In this document: piece by piece, positions 1 to 12,149 of the stretch
How positions within the stretch are numbered: position 1 is the first letter of the stretch
Layout of the letters: each line of letters starts with the position of its first letter
The notes under the pieces: model-generated
Databases searched by the model: none
Seen by the model: the letters and a program-made list of their open reading frames with translations, nothing else
Told to the model about the DNA's origin: nothing
Translations under genes and position numbers: made by a program
Source: Paraphysomonas bandaiensis
Taxonomy: Eukaryota; Chrysophyceae
Length of the DNA: 64,000 nucleotides
Direction of reading: 5' to 3'
NCBI GenBank assembly: GCA_965644295.1
Contig: CBFFRP010000433.1
Span: 62,001-126,000 of the forward strand

Positions 1-1
1 C

Positions 2-2560
2 AGACTCCCTACAAGGACGGACAGAGGATACATGTCCCCATATGAGTATGTCACGGGTCAGCCACCCAGTTTGAAATATTTTAGAGTATGGGGGTGCAAA
101 ACTTATATATTGACACCTAAGGCGGACAGGCGAAAGGACTGGGACGATAAATCAAAGATTGGATACCTAGTGGGATATTCGGAAGATAAAGTTGGATACC
201 AGGTGTATCTCCCAGCAACCGATAAGGTAATTACGTGTGTACACATACTCACAGATGAGAGTATACCTTCCCGCACCGAAGAATATTACGCAGAAATCGA
301 CGCTCTTCGAGTACGAACAGCACCTAGACCAAAGACGGTGAATGATTATCAGCATCTCGTGAAGACTTTTCACATAGACGATGAAGACGGGCTGTTGTAC
401 AAGACCACCAGAGTGGTAGAAAGAAAGGGTGTCATTGTTGGTTATCGGTCACTTGTAACTGCGGGGAGAACCCACATTGAGCAGAAGGTACCCATACATA
501 TAGAAGATGTTCAGGTAATGACAAGGAATACGCCTGGATACACGGGATATACGGGAACGAGGGACGCTTCTAGTACCACTGATGGACGGAGTACGTCCAC
601 TATCCCAGCACCTGAGAGCCATCAGGAGCAGCTAGTTAACCATGGTATTATTCAGGGAGCACCTGATGAAGATATGACTCAAGGAGTACTTGATGCAGAT
701 GCAGCTCAGGGAGAACCTGATCGAGCAGTAAAACAGGGAGTACCTGAATATACTGATACTATAAATTCTAACAGTACTAATACCCTACAGAGAGTATCTA
801 AAAGGGATGCAGAGAAACGTAAGCGTTTACGGAGGAGGCTAGCTAATGCTTCAGTGTTAGGAGAAATTAACATGATAGAGGTAATGGATGCCGATGTAAA
901 TGTCATGGATTCAGAGGAGAGTACTGAGAATAAACACGTCCATGAACCGAACAGTTTTCTAGAGGCGGAGAGGTCCCCTCAAGCGGAAGAATGGAGAACA
1001 GCCAGACGAATAGAGAAGAAAGCTCTTTTACGAAGAGGCGTTTTGAAGATAGTACGTCGACCATCTGGGGTCAAATTAATCAGATGTAAGTATGTTCACA
1101 AACTCAAGCGTGACATACTAGGCAACATACAGAAGTATAAAGCTCGACTAGTCGCACTAGGAAATCTTCAGGAGAAAACTGAGGAGGAGCCATCTACATT
1201 TGCACCGGTTGTCAAAGGGATAACTATCAGGCTCGTGATTGCAATTGCTTTTATGTTCCATATGCATGTACACCAGCTTGATGTCAGTTCTGCATTTTGT
1301 TATGCAAATTTAGATGAAGATGTCTACATGTACCCACCTCCAGATGAGGAGCTCAGCAATGGATGGTGTTTTAAACTCATCAAAGCACTATATGGTTTAC
1401 GAGCCTCACCGCGTCAGTGGAATCGCCACATCGATAAATTCATAAAGTCAATGCAGTTTAGATCATGCGTGTTAGATACCTGCTTATATTATCGTTGGCA
1501 CCAAGGCAAACTTACGTTATTACTCCTGTATGTAGATGACATCATAATCGCATCTGTGGATTTTGAATTCCTTGTTTTTGTCAAGAACAAGTTCTGCCAA
1601 ACGTTTGAAATGAGGGACATGGGAGAGTGCCAAAGTTTCCTAAATATTCGAATCACGAGAGGCGAAGACTGGTTCAAACTAGATCAATCACAGTATGCGG
1701 AGAAAGTGATTCAGAAATTCAACCATGTCATGGGAAACAGTAGAAAGAATAAGGAAGCTCCGTTGCCATCAAATGCACAAGAACTACTAGCTGCAGAACG
1801 GGAACTTACATCAGAACAGGAGGACTGGGTCTCAAAATTTCCGTATCGTAGTATTATTGGAGCAATCCTGTATCTCGCACTCCACACAAGACCAGATCTC
1901 GCCTATGCAATCGGATTACTATCGAGATACAGCAGTAATCCTACATACGCATCGTGTCGTTTAGCTATTCATTTATTGAAATATTTGAGAGGCACCACCA
2001 GCAAAGGAATCAAATTCAGTGGGAGTAAGTTTGATTTACATGTATTTAGTGATGCGGACTGGGCAGGTGATATACTAACGAGACGTTCAACTACCGGTTA
2101 TATTGTATTCTTATGTGCTGGAGCAATCGCATGGCAGTCCAAACTGCAGACTACAGTTGCAACTTCCAGTATGGAGTCCGAGTATATGGCTGAATATGCG
2201 GCCATGCAAGAACTGGTGTGGCTACGGGGGGTGTTACGAGAGCTAGGACTCGCATTGACGAAGCCAACCCCATTCTTCATGGACAGCAAGAGTGCAAAAG
2301 ATCTGTCAGAAAATCCAGTCTATCACAAAAGATCAAAACATATTCAGATAAAGTACCACTGGGTTCGGGAACACGTAAATGGAAGGTTTCCTACAGCCAG
2401 ATTGATTCATGTATCGACTAAGGATATGGCGGCCGACATATTTACAAAAGCGTTATCTACAAAGCTCTTTAAACTCCATGAAGAAACTATCACAGGGGAA
2501 AAGAGGAGCATTTCAAATGAAGTTGAGAAGAATCAGAAGAAGCGGTTCAAGAAAGGTTAA
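2..2560 (+). mobile_element. Ty1/Copia retrotransposon pol, 3' part (integrase end, RT, RNase H)
   Basis: The frame is open from the window edge to a stop at 2560, so the 5' part (gag, protease, most of integrase) lies outside. Residues are counted from the Met at 32. The start resembles the Copia integrase C-terminus (SPYEYVTGQPP, then FRVWGCKTY and GYLVGYS). RT runs from about residue 345, with KYKARLVALG, ALYGLRASPRQWNRHID and the catalytic YVDD near residue 500. RNase H follows, with SDADWAG near 674, SSMESEY near 712, MDSKSA near 750 and the C-terminal KHIQIKYHWVREHV, the usual Copia order. No frameshift or stop breaks the visible part, so the copy could be recent. It copies its RNA to DNA in virus-like particles and integrates it. 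Family assignment is secure; activity is not shown. Confidence 0.93.
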
Positions 2561-2726
2561 GGGTGTGTTTTTAGTGGGTAAGAATCCCACATAACTGTGT
2601 TACAGCGAAGTGTGATGTTCACAGTATCTTTATGAAGATTTTCACATCCGTTTTATCCTAAGATGACTAGATGATATATATAGCTGCAGTATAATGACGA
2701 TTACTCGTTTCTACATTGAGGAGGAG

Positions 2727-3010
2727 TGTTGGAATACGTATGGTTCTCTAAGATAGTACTGTAGAATACGTTAAATACAATGTGAAAAACAGTAATACGT
2801 AGTCAATAGTCAAAAGGTGCTATATAGCTATAACTGTGAAACTGAAGTATTATATCATGACGATTCAAGATACGGAAGTTGAGCAGTGGTTAACATGAAC
2901 GAAATAATTTATCATGTTGTTGACATGTGTTACATGACAACACACACAATTGTGTATACAATCATAATAAAGTAATCTATCTAGTTTGACTAACTTAAAC
3001 TTCTCTTACA
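2727..3010 (+). repeat. Probable 3' LTR of the Copia element
   Basis: A purine-rich tract (ATTGAGGAGGAG, 2715-2726) precedes TGTTGGAATACG, the classic polypurine tract and TG start of a Copia LTR. The region is AT-rich, carries AATAAA near 2966, and has a plausible CA end at 3009-3010. The 5' LTR is outside the window, so neither end nor the target duplication can be confirmed. The left end is much firmer than the right. Confidence 0.55.
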
Positions 3011-3054
3011 ACGATCTTAATCATCTGAAAATGGTCTTTAGTCAATATAAACGT

Positions 3055-3235
3055 CTTTTTATTTAGCAATAGGCGTTAGAAACCTGTACCAATATAGTGG
3101 TTAGTTGAATGCTAGTCATGCTAGTTAGACCTCTACCCATAACTAATCCGTACAAATTCCATTATCCTACTATTTAACGCTACAGAAGCTGCTTGTGCGT
3201 CGCCGCAAGCACCAAGGTGCAACCACTTCCGTTCT
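3055..3235 (-). repeat. ~180-bp dispersed retroposon-like repeat, copy 1
   Basis: Diverged copy of the repeat also at 42818-42994, 43025-43165 and 44093-44275. Shared blocks are TTTAGCAATAGGCGTT at the left and GCTTGTGCGTCGCCGCAAGC followed by ACCAAGGTGCAACC at the right. The second block can fold into two small hairpins. The strand given follows the 44093 copy, which lies just 3' of the LINE gene. No coding capacity is seen. Confidence 0.75.
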
Positions 3236-3391
3236 AAAATACGATATACCATTGTAAGTAGTATGTTCTAGAAGTCAATGTACGAGTGTTTTTTGCGAAA
3301 ATAAATTATAACAACGGAGAGTTTGCAATTCTTCCAATGTATTTCTGGTTGATTGTTGATGTATGGACGTGCAGCGTGCAGCAAGTTTTAA

Positions 3392-3640
3392 AATATTTTT
3401 GCTCGACGAGGAAGAAGACTTCAAGAAGATAATGGCAGTGAGAGTCTAGTTCAGAATGACAGTAGCAGGCAATGGAAGCGAGCACGTCTTAATCAGCAAA
3501 CTCGTTGGCGCAACATGAAGCACTTGCATGCCACAACCAATAGGGTTGAAAGGTTGTTCAGTAGAGCTAAGATTGTTATGACTGCTATGCACAAGATTAT
3601 TACTTATGTTTTTACGCATGAACCGTCGCCTCTGGAATGA
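3392..3640 (+). pseudogene. hAT transposase C-terminal relic
   Basis: A frame open from 3392 to a stop at 3640 encodes RVERLFSRAKIVMT, the start of the hAT C-terminal dimerisation domain (consensus ERxFSxAxxI). The upstream acidic stretch is in another frame, so at least one frameshift is present, and the usual LxFLxxNxxLW end is missing. The nucleotide stretch coding for LFSRAKIVMT recurs almost unchanged at 38872, so both relics derive from one family. Not functional. Confidence 0.7.
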
Positions 3641-3837
3641 AGTGACAGTTGAGGTAGATATATTGGCCGCTAATGTAGTTTAGTACTAAATAATTGCAAA
3701 ATTAAAATAATTGCATCATATAGACTTGTAAAATTAATTTAGATATCATTACATCAATAATTGAACTTTGTATAGATAACACTAAACCATTATATATTGC
3801 TTCATGTAATGCGTATAATAACACAAAAATACTCACT

Positions 3838-6670
3838 CTAGCTTACATCCTTAATTCTCTTTTTCGACGCGCTTGTCGGCATGTTTCTCTCCACCATACT
3901 GCGTATAGCAGCGGGTGACAACCCAAGGGTAGATGGGGATCGACTAGGAGATATTGCACGTGATTGAGGACTAGATATCGGGGTTTGTGCAGAAGAAACA
4001 ATAGGGGAATTTTCCCGATCAGGAGAATGAGGGGATACTAATCCTGTTGTTTCCCTTTCATCAGAAGGGTGGACATCATTTCGATGTTGCTCCTCCTGAC
4101 GGAAGCTTTCACTGATGCTGGTGTCTGCTGGTGTCCTATTATCGGGCCTACTTCCAGTTGTCGTAGAAATAACTCGTACATCTTCCTGTCCTCTAAGTGA
4201 GGCCTGATTTTGGTCATAAACTTCTGCTGTCTCACTCCCATAATCATCCTCAGAGTAATCTTCATCATTGTCATCTTCATCATCTTGATCTCTCAAGCTC
4301 TCTAGCATCTCTCGGAGCTCTTCCAACTCTCTCCTCTGACTCAATAGGGCTTCCAGTCTTTCCTGAAGTTCCTCACATTCTCTTTTGGCCGCCTGGAGCT
4401 CTGCAAAACATGATGCATACTTCTCTTCAGCTTCCCTGCCTCGTCGTTGCAACTCTACTACCTCTGTCTCCCTCTCTGAAAGGCGGTCCAATAAATATCG
4501 GCGGGGCTGGTCAACAAGTGAGAGAGATCGCTCTGAGGCTTGTAGCTTCTCCTCTAAGTTAGCTCGTTCTTTGTCTAGTTCCTCGACTTTCACCTCTAAT
4601 TCTGCAATACGCGCCTCTTGCGCAGTAGCACGAGCAGCATTGCGCTCGGAGACATCAAGCAGATTTCGAAGACGACGAGGGTCTGAGGCTAGTACAGAAA
4701 CTGCTAGTTTAGGCCGATTACCATTGGTATCGTTTTCTTCACCAGTTATTCTATCACTCTCGCGACCTCTGACGTTATCACTTGATCCCTCCTCGGCTAA
4801 GAGAAGTTCATAGGCTCGTATGGTCTCATGAGCACGAGCAAGACTCTCCCGTAACATTACTTCCTTACTGTCAGCCTCAGCTTCCATGCGTAGAAGTGCT
4901 GACCTGTGAACGGATACTTCTTCTTTGAGAACGTCTAACTCCAGCTGGGTGGCTCTCAGTTGGCTTACTCGCTCTTCATAAGTAGCCCCCAGAGAAGTCG
5001 CCTCGAAACATTTCATTTTCAGCTCGGCTCGAAGGGAGGAGATTTCTGTGTCCTTGGATACACATGTCGAACTGAGCTCTCGTGAGAGTGTGTTAACCTC
5101 TTCCTCCTTCTCATTAATTCTCCGTCGCAAAGTTTCACACTCTTTCTCTAAACTTGTACGCACCTCTCTGAGGACTCTATTCTCCCTTTCTGCTATTTCA
5201 CGTGAAGATTCCTTCAGAGAAGCCATCTCTCGTTCATAGTCATCTCTGAGTCGCTTAACTTCACGCTCCATCCGATCATCAAATGCACTACGAGTACTCT
5301 GTTGAACTGCTACAAGTTGGTCGGTAAGTTCCGAAACCTTGGTATCTAAAGATTGTATTTTCTCCCGTTGGGCATCCACTACTCTAGCCTGCTCGTTGGC
5401 TTTGGTTACACTTTCTCCCAGCTCCTTCTGGAGGAATGCTTTGTCTAAAGACAACATTTCCTTGGCCCTGTTGCAATCTGAATAGAGATCTTTCAGTCGG
5501 CTTTCAGATGCAGAAAGCGACTGTAACACAGTACTTTGCTCCTCCAGAGTGCGTCGAAGAGTGTCCGCCTAGATTAATCAGTATTACTTCCAGAACTTAA
5601 AAATTAATAATACGCCACTACAAACTACGGAAATAGTAACAGCCAATGACCCTACCTCTTTGCGCAGTTCCTGTGCTTCTTTTTCTGCCCTCAAACATCT
5701 GTCCGCAGCATCCTCACACTCTCGCCGGCGTTGAGTTTCCTCTTCCAGCCTATTCGCTAGACGCCCAGCCCGCTCTTCGGCCGCCATCAAGTCCAGTCGA
5801 GAGGATTCTGCCGAAGTGGATGCCTGCTTACGGGCACGAGCAAGGCCCTCTTGTAGAGATTGTACAGTCGTACTGCTTACTTCTAAAGCCACCTGCGTCT
5901 CATCTAAGTCCCTCCGACATACGATCAATTCTTTTCGAAGTGGCATATATATCCGAGCAGCACTGCACACAGATAAAAACGTAAATACTTGTACAAATCC
6001 ATTAAATAGACGCAGACCTAAGAGATGCCACTTCCTTAACAGTCATTTCATCCCGTCGCATCTGACACAGTTTGCTGTATAGACCATCCCCGATGTCCTG
6101 AAATCTTGTCGGTTATATTAGTTTGCATACAACTTATTATTTACTCACCAGGTCCTCGACATCATCCTTAACACTAGAAAGAGCCTCTTTTAGACGAGTA
6201 ATCTCAAGGCGCAATTCTGTGGTTTCCTCTTTGGCAGTTCTGAGTTCTTCTCCAAGCACTTTCAATGCAGAGTGTCCCCGATTAGTAGAAACTTTTTCTG
6301 ATGTACTCAGTCTATCCAATACTTGTCGTTCCTGCTCTCCATTAGCATGAGCAATAAGAGATATTAATTTTCTAGCAGATGGACTATCTCCAATACTTGG
6401 TAGATTAATATCAGCAAGAAGATCATCATCATAGTTCATATCACCCATATATGAATCTGGAAATGATAATGAAGGAGTCCATGAAGATGAATCAGATATT
6501 ATAGACTTTAATGATGTTGATATGAATCCATCATCATAACATCTACTGTCATTATCTGAATTAGAGAAATCTAATGAATCTGAATGAGCTTTATAACTCT
6601 CAATATCAATCGAGTCTTCTAATGGATTGTTTGATGATTGTTCATGAGTATTTTCTTTTCTTTCATCCAT
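3838..6670 (-). CDS. Large coiled-coil protein, 879 aa, four exons
   Basis: Exons on the minus strand: 6670-6149, 6097-6018, 5962-5656, 5568-3838. The introns are short (51, 55 and 87 nt), GT-AG, and phases agree, giving 879 residues. The first ~130 residues are acidic and Ser/Asp-rich (likely disordered). From about residue 140 to 670 the protein is almost entirely heptad-like Glu/Lys/Arg/Leu sequence (for example LEEKLQASERSLSL), a long parallel coiled coil. The last ~170 residues are Ser/Pro-rich with an acidic DEDDNDEDYSEDD tract, ending in KKRIKDV. No catalytic domain is visible. Such proteins are usually cytoskeletal, centrosomal or golgin-like scaffolds, but I do not recognise this family. 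It is head-to-head with the ZC2HC1 gene, 539 bp apart. Confidence 0.82.
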
Positions 6671-7209
6671 ATTGAATTAATTAAATATACATGAGATGAA
6701 TGAGATGAGAGTGTGAGATACTGAATCTATAGATGGTAGTTTAAAGGAGTGGGTTCATATAGATGTGTATGTATGTGTATGTATGTGTATATCACAACAT
6801 GATTTTGAATTTTGGTTTTAGCAGTCCCACCTACAGCAGTGTACATACATACAATACAACATACGTACTGCTGTACATACCCTGTACATTGTACATACAC
6901 AGCAGCACACATGCACAGTACACATATACAGTACATATACTGCTGTATGTCTATGGAAATAGACATCTAGATATTGTATTACAGAAATCCGAAATTTTAA
7001 TACTACTAATCTACAGTTTTTTACTCAGTGGGAACTGAAAATATAGGATTTTTGTTCGATTCCATATGAAAATCGTGTAAATTACAATACATACATGTAT
7101 ACAGCAATTTATACCGTTACATGACTCTGGTAGTACAGAGTGGCAAACAACACTGCAGACACATGATTAACACATCTCTCCTTATATCCTCACACTGTGA
7201 TTATATTAA
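6671..7209. promoter_or_regulatory. Divergent intergenic region with TACTGCTGTA motifs
   Basis: This 539-bp interval separates two divergently transcribed starts. It holds a short GTAT-rich tract (6763-6790) and two exact TACTGCTGTA sites (6866-6875, 6938-6947), plus a 9/10 match in inverse orientation at 6831-6840. The same 10-mer occurs in other head-to-head intervals of this window. A regulatory role is inferred from position and recurrence only. Confidence 0.4.
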
Positions 7210-8046
7210 ATGGAAAATTTTACACCTCCTTCTTCAAAAGGACCAAGGACGCGTGTGTGTTATGTGTGTGGAAGGTCATATGGTGTAAATAGTTTTGAAA
7301 TTCACTTAAAACAATGCAAGGAATTATGGTTGGCAAGGGAAGCACAAAAACCTTTAAAAGAGCGAAAACCATTACCAAATGATCCATTTGCTTCAAGTGA
7401 CCCTTTACCCACCTCTAATTCATCGTCTCAAAATAGTACACGTCCTCTAGCCTCCACTGGAGGAGGCAAAATACCTTCACAAGCGGAGCTGGATGCTATG
7501 AATGCTGCAGCGACTGCGGCGTACAATACGGAAGCGCTCGATACCTGTGCATTTTGCGGCAGATCATTCTTACCAGAAAAATTGAAAATTCATAACAAAT
7601 CATGCACTGCCGAGAAGCCTGCTCGTCGAGTGGATGAAAAGGTGAAAAGGGGGACCGAGACTCCGAAAGTATCTGCTGTTGATGATGGCCCGAGTGCCTC
7701 CCCAATTCGCCCCAGTCGTCCGAAAACCTCAGGTAGTGGCATTCATCGTCCCAGCCGCGGTTCTGAGGAGCGAAATGGTCCAGTGATTGAGGAGATTGTT
7801 GACGGGGGTCGTAATACTCCTCCCCGCACACTGGCAGGACCCTTTGGTGGATCTTCTGGGAGAGAGATACGGCAACAATCTGCCGGGATAAGACAGGCCA
7901 CATCTGGGACTACAGATTCCCAAAAACTGGAAGCCTTGCTTGCTAAAGTGGATGAGATGGAACGCACTAGTATTTTTCTTTCACAAAGTATATCCGAGGT
8001 GAAGGCGGCCATCGTGGAGCTGCAGCACAACTCCTCGAGCAGATGA
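7210..8046 (+). CDS. ZC2HC1-type zinc finger protein, 278 aa
   Basis: Intronless frame with two C2HC zinc fingers in the spacing of the ZC2HC1/ZNF474 family. Finger 1 uses C17, C20, H32, C36 (CYVCGRSYGVNSFEIH); finger 2 uses C113, C116, H128, C132 (CAFCGRSFLPEKLKIH). Before finger 2 the family signature AAYNTEAL is present. Residues ~140-235 are Ser/Pro/Arg-rich and likely disordered; the C-terminus (235-275) is amphipathic and may form a short coiled coil. Family members are poorly characterised and several are linked to cilia or sperm; that role here is only suggested. The ATG at 7210 lies 23 nt before finger-proximal conserved residues begin and is the first in frame. Confidence 0.9.
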   Translation: MENFTPPSSKGPRTRVCYVCGRSYGVNSFEIHLKQCKELWLAREAQKPLKERKPLPNDPFASSDPLPTSNSSSQNSTRPLASTGGGKIPSQAELDAMNAAATAAYNTEALDTCAFCGRSFLPEKLKIHNKSCTAEKPARRVDEKVKRGTETPKVSAVDDGPSASPIRPSRPKTSGSGIHRPSRGSEERNGPVIEEIVDGGRNTPPRTLAGPFGGSSGREIRQQSAGIRQATSGTTDSQKLEALLAKVDEMERTSIFLSQSISEVKAAIVELQHNSSSR

Positions 8047-8700
8047 TTTACTTGTATTAGAAACATAGTGATATGGATTGTACCTAAATAGAAAGCAGTG
8101 TACTGTGCTAGTGATTGGTACTTAAGTGATATATTTATGACCATAGGTATGAGGAAGATACACATCATATAGTAGAGCTAGTGTAGAATACTAGCTAGCC
8201 ATCTCGTGCAATAGAACTATCGTCATTCATATTTATAGTTAATATACTAAAGCAATTATGCTTTCGGTAGCGATATATTATATAGAGAATATGCTTGATG
8301 TTCCTACGTAGAAATCGAGGAGGATACATATCAGAAACTATTTTAACTAATATATGAAATATGGATGGTGTATATTAAATATTAAACAACTGAACTGTAA
8401 ACTTACTTAATAATCATCAATTGTGACCAACATCATTTATCATTCACTACTTACTATCTATGGGCTCAAAATTCATAATTTTCTTACTACTTACTGCATG
8501 GATCAATGAAGTAGCCACAGTACCCTGAAAAGTATGAACTAGAAATACGTAGTTTTGTGTGTTAGCAGAAACTCGTTTTAGTTATTATTTTTATGAAGTG
8601 ACCATCGTAGAAAATATATGACACACAGTATACATACATTGAAGAATTGCTTACACGCCACGAAATTACGTCTAGAATACACAGAGAGCACTCATTTTCA
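8047..8700. other. Intergenic, no feature seen
   Basis: AT-rich spacer between the 3' ends of two convergent genes. I found no coding frame with recognisable content, no RNA gene and no clear repeat. Confidence 0.5.
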
Positions 8701-9384
8701 TCAGTATACCATTAATGCAAGGGGGTGAGTGACCTGTGGGGCGGGCTTCCTCTTATCATCACTTGAATTATGGGAATACGGTTTCGGATGAACATCCATA
8801 AAGTTAATTCCAGAGTCCACTGAATCAACTGACACTTGACTGTCTGTACTATCTCTGGATGATTGCCTCACATATTCCCGATTATGTGGTTGCTTGTGAA
8901 TAGGTTGTTGTGAGCTGGTACAACACTGCACAGGTTGATAAAGTGCATGAATAGCAGACTTTACTCCGTAATCAGAGAATTCAGACTGCTTCAGCAACTG
9001 CTGTACCTCTTCTTTGGCTGAAGACTTAAACTGTGTGTAGTCGCCAGAGCTCCACCAAAGGTCTTTGTCTAGTCCTCGCGAATAGTAGTCTTTACGTGAG
9101 GGTACTAGCACAACGCGAGAGACTTCACTGAAATGAACATGCGGCTTGCCATTATCTTCTTGGATACTGGCATTGGACAGATCACCTGTCGTACGACGTC
9201 TGGGGCAGCAATTCGGTATCTTTTTACTGCCAATACTTGGTGCTGAGGATCTCCGCAAGAACTTATCGTAGCTCGTAAGTGGATCATTGCGAGACAAGCT
9301 TTCGTGGTATCGTATTTGTGAACATTTCGCTCGTAATGATGTTTTATCACTCGCTCTCCTCCATCGCTGCTTATTAGTGAGCAT
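8701..9384 (-). CDS. Conserved stramenopile-type hypothetical protein, 227 aa
   Basis: Single-exon frame starting at the ATG at 9384. Residues 83-130 form the only recognisable block: VHFSEVSRVVLVPSRKDYY followed by LDKDLWWSSGDYTQFKSSA. I know this pattern (a V.F..V..V..(I/V)PSR..Y...GL...LWW...DY..F..SA block) from many uncharacterised proteins of oomycetes, diatoms and brown algae. Flanks are basic (1-30) and polar (150-220), with no signal peptide or membrane segment. Function is unknown. It is divergent from the CDC123-GGACT gene, 905 bp apart. The family recollection is from memory and is the main lineage clue for this window together with the ankyrin type. Confidence 0.75.
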   Translation of the reverse strand: MLTNKQRWRRASDKTSLRAKCSQIRYHESLSRNDPLTSYDKFLRRSSAPSIGSKKIPNCCPRRRTTGDLSNASIQEDNGKPHVHFSEVSRVVLVPSRKDYYSRGLDKDLWWSSGDYTQFKSSAKEEVQQLLKQSEFSDYGVKSAIHALYQPVQCCTSSQQPIHKQPHNREYVRQSSRDSTDSQVSVDSVDSGINFMDVHPKPYSHNSSDDKRKPAPQVTHPLALMVY

Positions 9385-9960
9385 ACTGTAGTAAATAATG
9401 ATACAAATATATTATCTTTTGGATTAATTGCTGAATAATTCAGAGTTTTTTTTTCTTTGAATAGAATCCTTTAAATAACTTCTATACAATGAGATGATAT
9501 GATATGATGTATAGTGTATAACTATAGCAGACTGTGTATAATAAACTCAAGACTCAAGATATATTACAGTGCAAGATATATTATTCTCATTCCAATATCA
9601 ATGAAAGAAATCATTCCATCCCCTTGGACATAAGATTTCACAAGAATATAATAATAGTTGATATATTATGAAACAAGTGACAGAGCTCTTGACACCATCG
9701 TATGTATGGATGTATGTATATCATCAGAGCCTATGAGAGAGAGCGTATGATGAGAATGTATGTTCAATTCAACGTTACAGTTGGAGTGCTTCTTATTCCC
9801 TGCACACTGCAACCTTTCACCTATGAACATGTGTTTAGACGGGGTGAAATTTTTGATGGAGTAGCCGTAAACGGATGTTTGACTGGGTAAAGATCTGTAT
9901 CTATACTGTATATCAGGAATACTGGCAGTATACCATGCATCCTATATGTACTGCAGGAGG

Positions 9961-10087
9961 ATATGGGTATGATACGAGTACACTGTAGCAGTACGTCGCG
10001 ATATGGATATGATACTATACGAGTACACTGTAGCAGTACGTCGCGATATGGATATGATAATGTACGAGTACACTGTAGCAGTACGTA
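9961..10087. repeat. Tandem repeat, ~43 bp x ~3
   Basis: Three consecutive copies of a unit containing GATATGGATATGATA and CGAGTACACTGTAGCAGTAC, the copies differing by a few bases. It lies about 200 bp upstream of the CDC123-GGACT start, in a divergent intergenic region. Each copy carries TGTAGCAGTA, an 8/10 relative of the TACAGCAGTA motif found in other divergent promoters here. Confidence 0.8.
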
Positions 10088-10289
10088 GTCCACGTAATAA
10101 GTGTACTGGTCTACCATCGTATATGATAGCTGTGATAGAGGACAAAGTAACAACTGAGAAATATCTGGGAATATGCTCCTATTGATCCAATCCATCTATG
10201 AATATATCCTCCAATCTTATCATAACCATACTACTCCACATCCATTACATCATCCCTCATATCCACATATATCCTCATATATAATCTAA

Positions 10290-12149
10290 ATGGAGAATCA
10301 ATTATCATTTAATAGTGAACATCGTTTACGTTCAGAAAATTTAAGTTGGGATATTGATGTATGGTATCCTCTTGTATCTGAATATACATTTCAAACTATA
10401 TTCATTCCATTAACACGATCAGAAGCATATGCCATTAAAGCTTATCATGATATTTCATGGCGTAAAATACAAAAATCTTTTACAAAAAATGAAATCTTGA
10501 TATTAAAAAATCTTGAAATAAATATAAATAATACAATACAATCATATTTTAAACATGGAGCTTTTGTACGTCTATGTGGAAGGAGTCCTAAAGATGGGGA
10601 GCCACTACACAGGGAACATGTATTACCTGAATATGAATCTCATTTAGAAAGTTTGGTAAAATCAGGTATGGAGTTATCAAGTACTACAAAGATGATGGCT
10701 ATAGCAAGAACATCATGGTTGAAAGTTCATAGTGGTGCTGCGGTTATGTCCTTGTTACTTACATCGGAACGAGTATACGCAGACATTATCGACTGGTTAA
10801 GATTTGGAGAACCTGAGCAAGTGTGTCTCAGAGAGTTTGATAGCGATCTATCACTGGATAACGAATTCAGAGTGTTCATATGTGAGGACCGCATAACTGC
10901 AATATCTCAATATGACCACTATGCTCACTATCCTGGTCTTGAGGACAAAGTCTCCTTCTTGGCAACTGGTATTGAAAAGCTGTGGAAAGAAGTACACAAC
11001 AAAATAGGCGTGTCGAGTTACGTGATGGATGTGGGGTATCTACCTCGATCCGAAAAGTTTGTGGTTATAGAGTTCAGTCCATTTTTCCCGTGCACTGGAG
11101 CTGCGTTATTCAGCTGGAGCAAAGATGAAGATACTCTGTTGGGTCGCAAGCCTTTTGAATTTCGTATTAAAACCTCGACGTAAGTATAGCTACAAGTGAT
11201 ATATCACATTTTATGACACTTCACACATCTGCCAATGCAGTACTAAATACTTACCTGTTTATTTTATGGGTGCAGGGAAGTTCATCCTCAGTTAGACGAA
11301 TTAATTCAATGCAACTGGGAAGATAGATGGCGGACTCCGATTCCACGATATGATTCGCTATTCCTTCCAGGCTCTTCTATTTCCACTGAGTGGAGTGGTA
11401 CTATACGCAGACTATTGGCCCAAGTGCCAGCTTACGTGGGCCACTTTGTTCCACTTTCTTTCTCATTTGAAAATATATTCCAAAAAAATGCATCTGTGGT
11501 AAATAGTATTTCTTCTATATCTACTTTCGTGGCATCAATCGGCACCTGGGCATTTCACTACACATCATTGATCGGGCTTCGTGGTAAACTATACAACGAT
11601 CAGGGACATTTGCTATTCGTGTATGGCACACTAAAGAGAGGATTTCACTGGTCTGATAAGTATCTTCATCGAAGAGGAGAGGGCAGGGTAAACAATTTTA
11701 TTTCTCGAGCTGTCACCAGAGATATGCATCGACTGGTTGTAGGTAAATGTGGTGTGCCATATCTTTCTTTGGGCGTTGCCCAAGATGGAGTTTTTGGTTC
11801 TAGTGGAAATAGAGTTCGAGGCGAGCTGTGGTGTGTTTCATCTGAATGCTTACAAAATTTGGATGACTATGAAGGCATATCGAAGGACTACTACAGCAGG
11901 AAATCTATTTTCGTTTGTACTGAAGGGAAAGAAGAACCTGTAGAAGCGCAAGTTTACTGTATCAACTTTATTCCCTCTGAACTGTCATCAGAGCCATTTA
12001 TTGAAGAGTACACACTGGATATGCACAAAGAATTGTACAACCCCATTCAACATATTCAGGTAAAGCAATTAAGTTACATTCAAGCTCCATCTAGTTGGGG
12101 AAAGGTAAGATTCCCATCTGTTGTGGGAATGAATAACTCTATGACCTAG
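10290..12149 (+). CDS. CDC123-like ATP-grasp fused to gamma-glutamylcyclotransferase (GGACT) domain, 587 aa
   Basis: Exons 10290-11179 and 11276-12149, with one GT-AG intron; joining restores one frame of 587 residues. The N-terminal ~300 residues match the D123/CDC123 family: RLCGRSPKDGEP, then LREFDSDLSLDNEFRVFICED, ITAISQYDHY, and VIEFSPFFPCTGAALFSW, an ATP-grasp fold. CDC123 helps assemble the eIF2 complex. After a ~100-residue linker with a hydrophobic stretch, the C-terminal part is GGACT-like: FVYGTLKRG (Y413) and LDDYEGISKDYYSR, where E496 sits at the catalytic Glu position. GGACT enzymes release 5-oxoproline from gamma-glutamyl amines or peptides. A polyadenylation signal lies at 12183-12188. 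The fusion is unusual; the intron junction is the point on which it rests. Confidence 0.85.
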
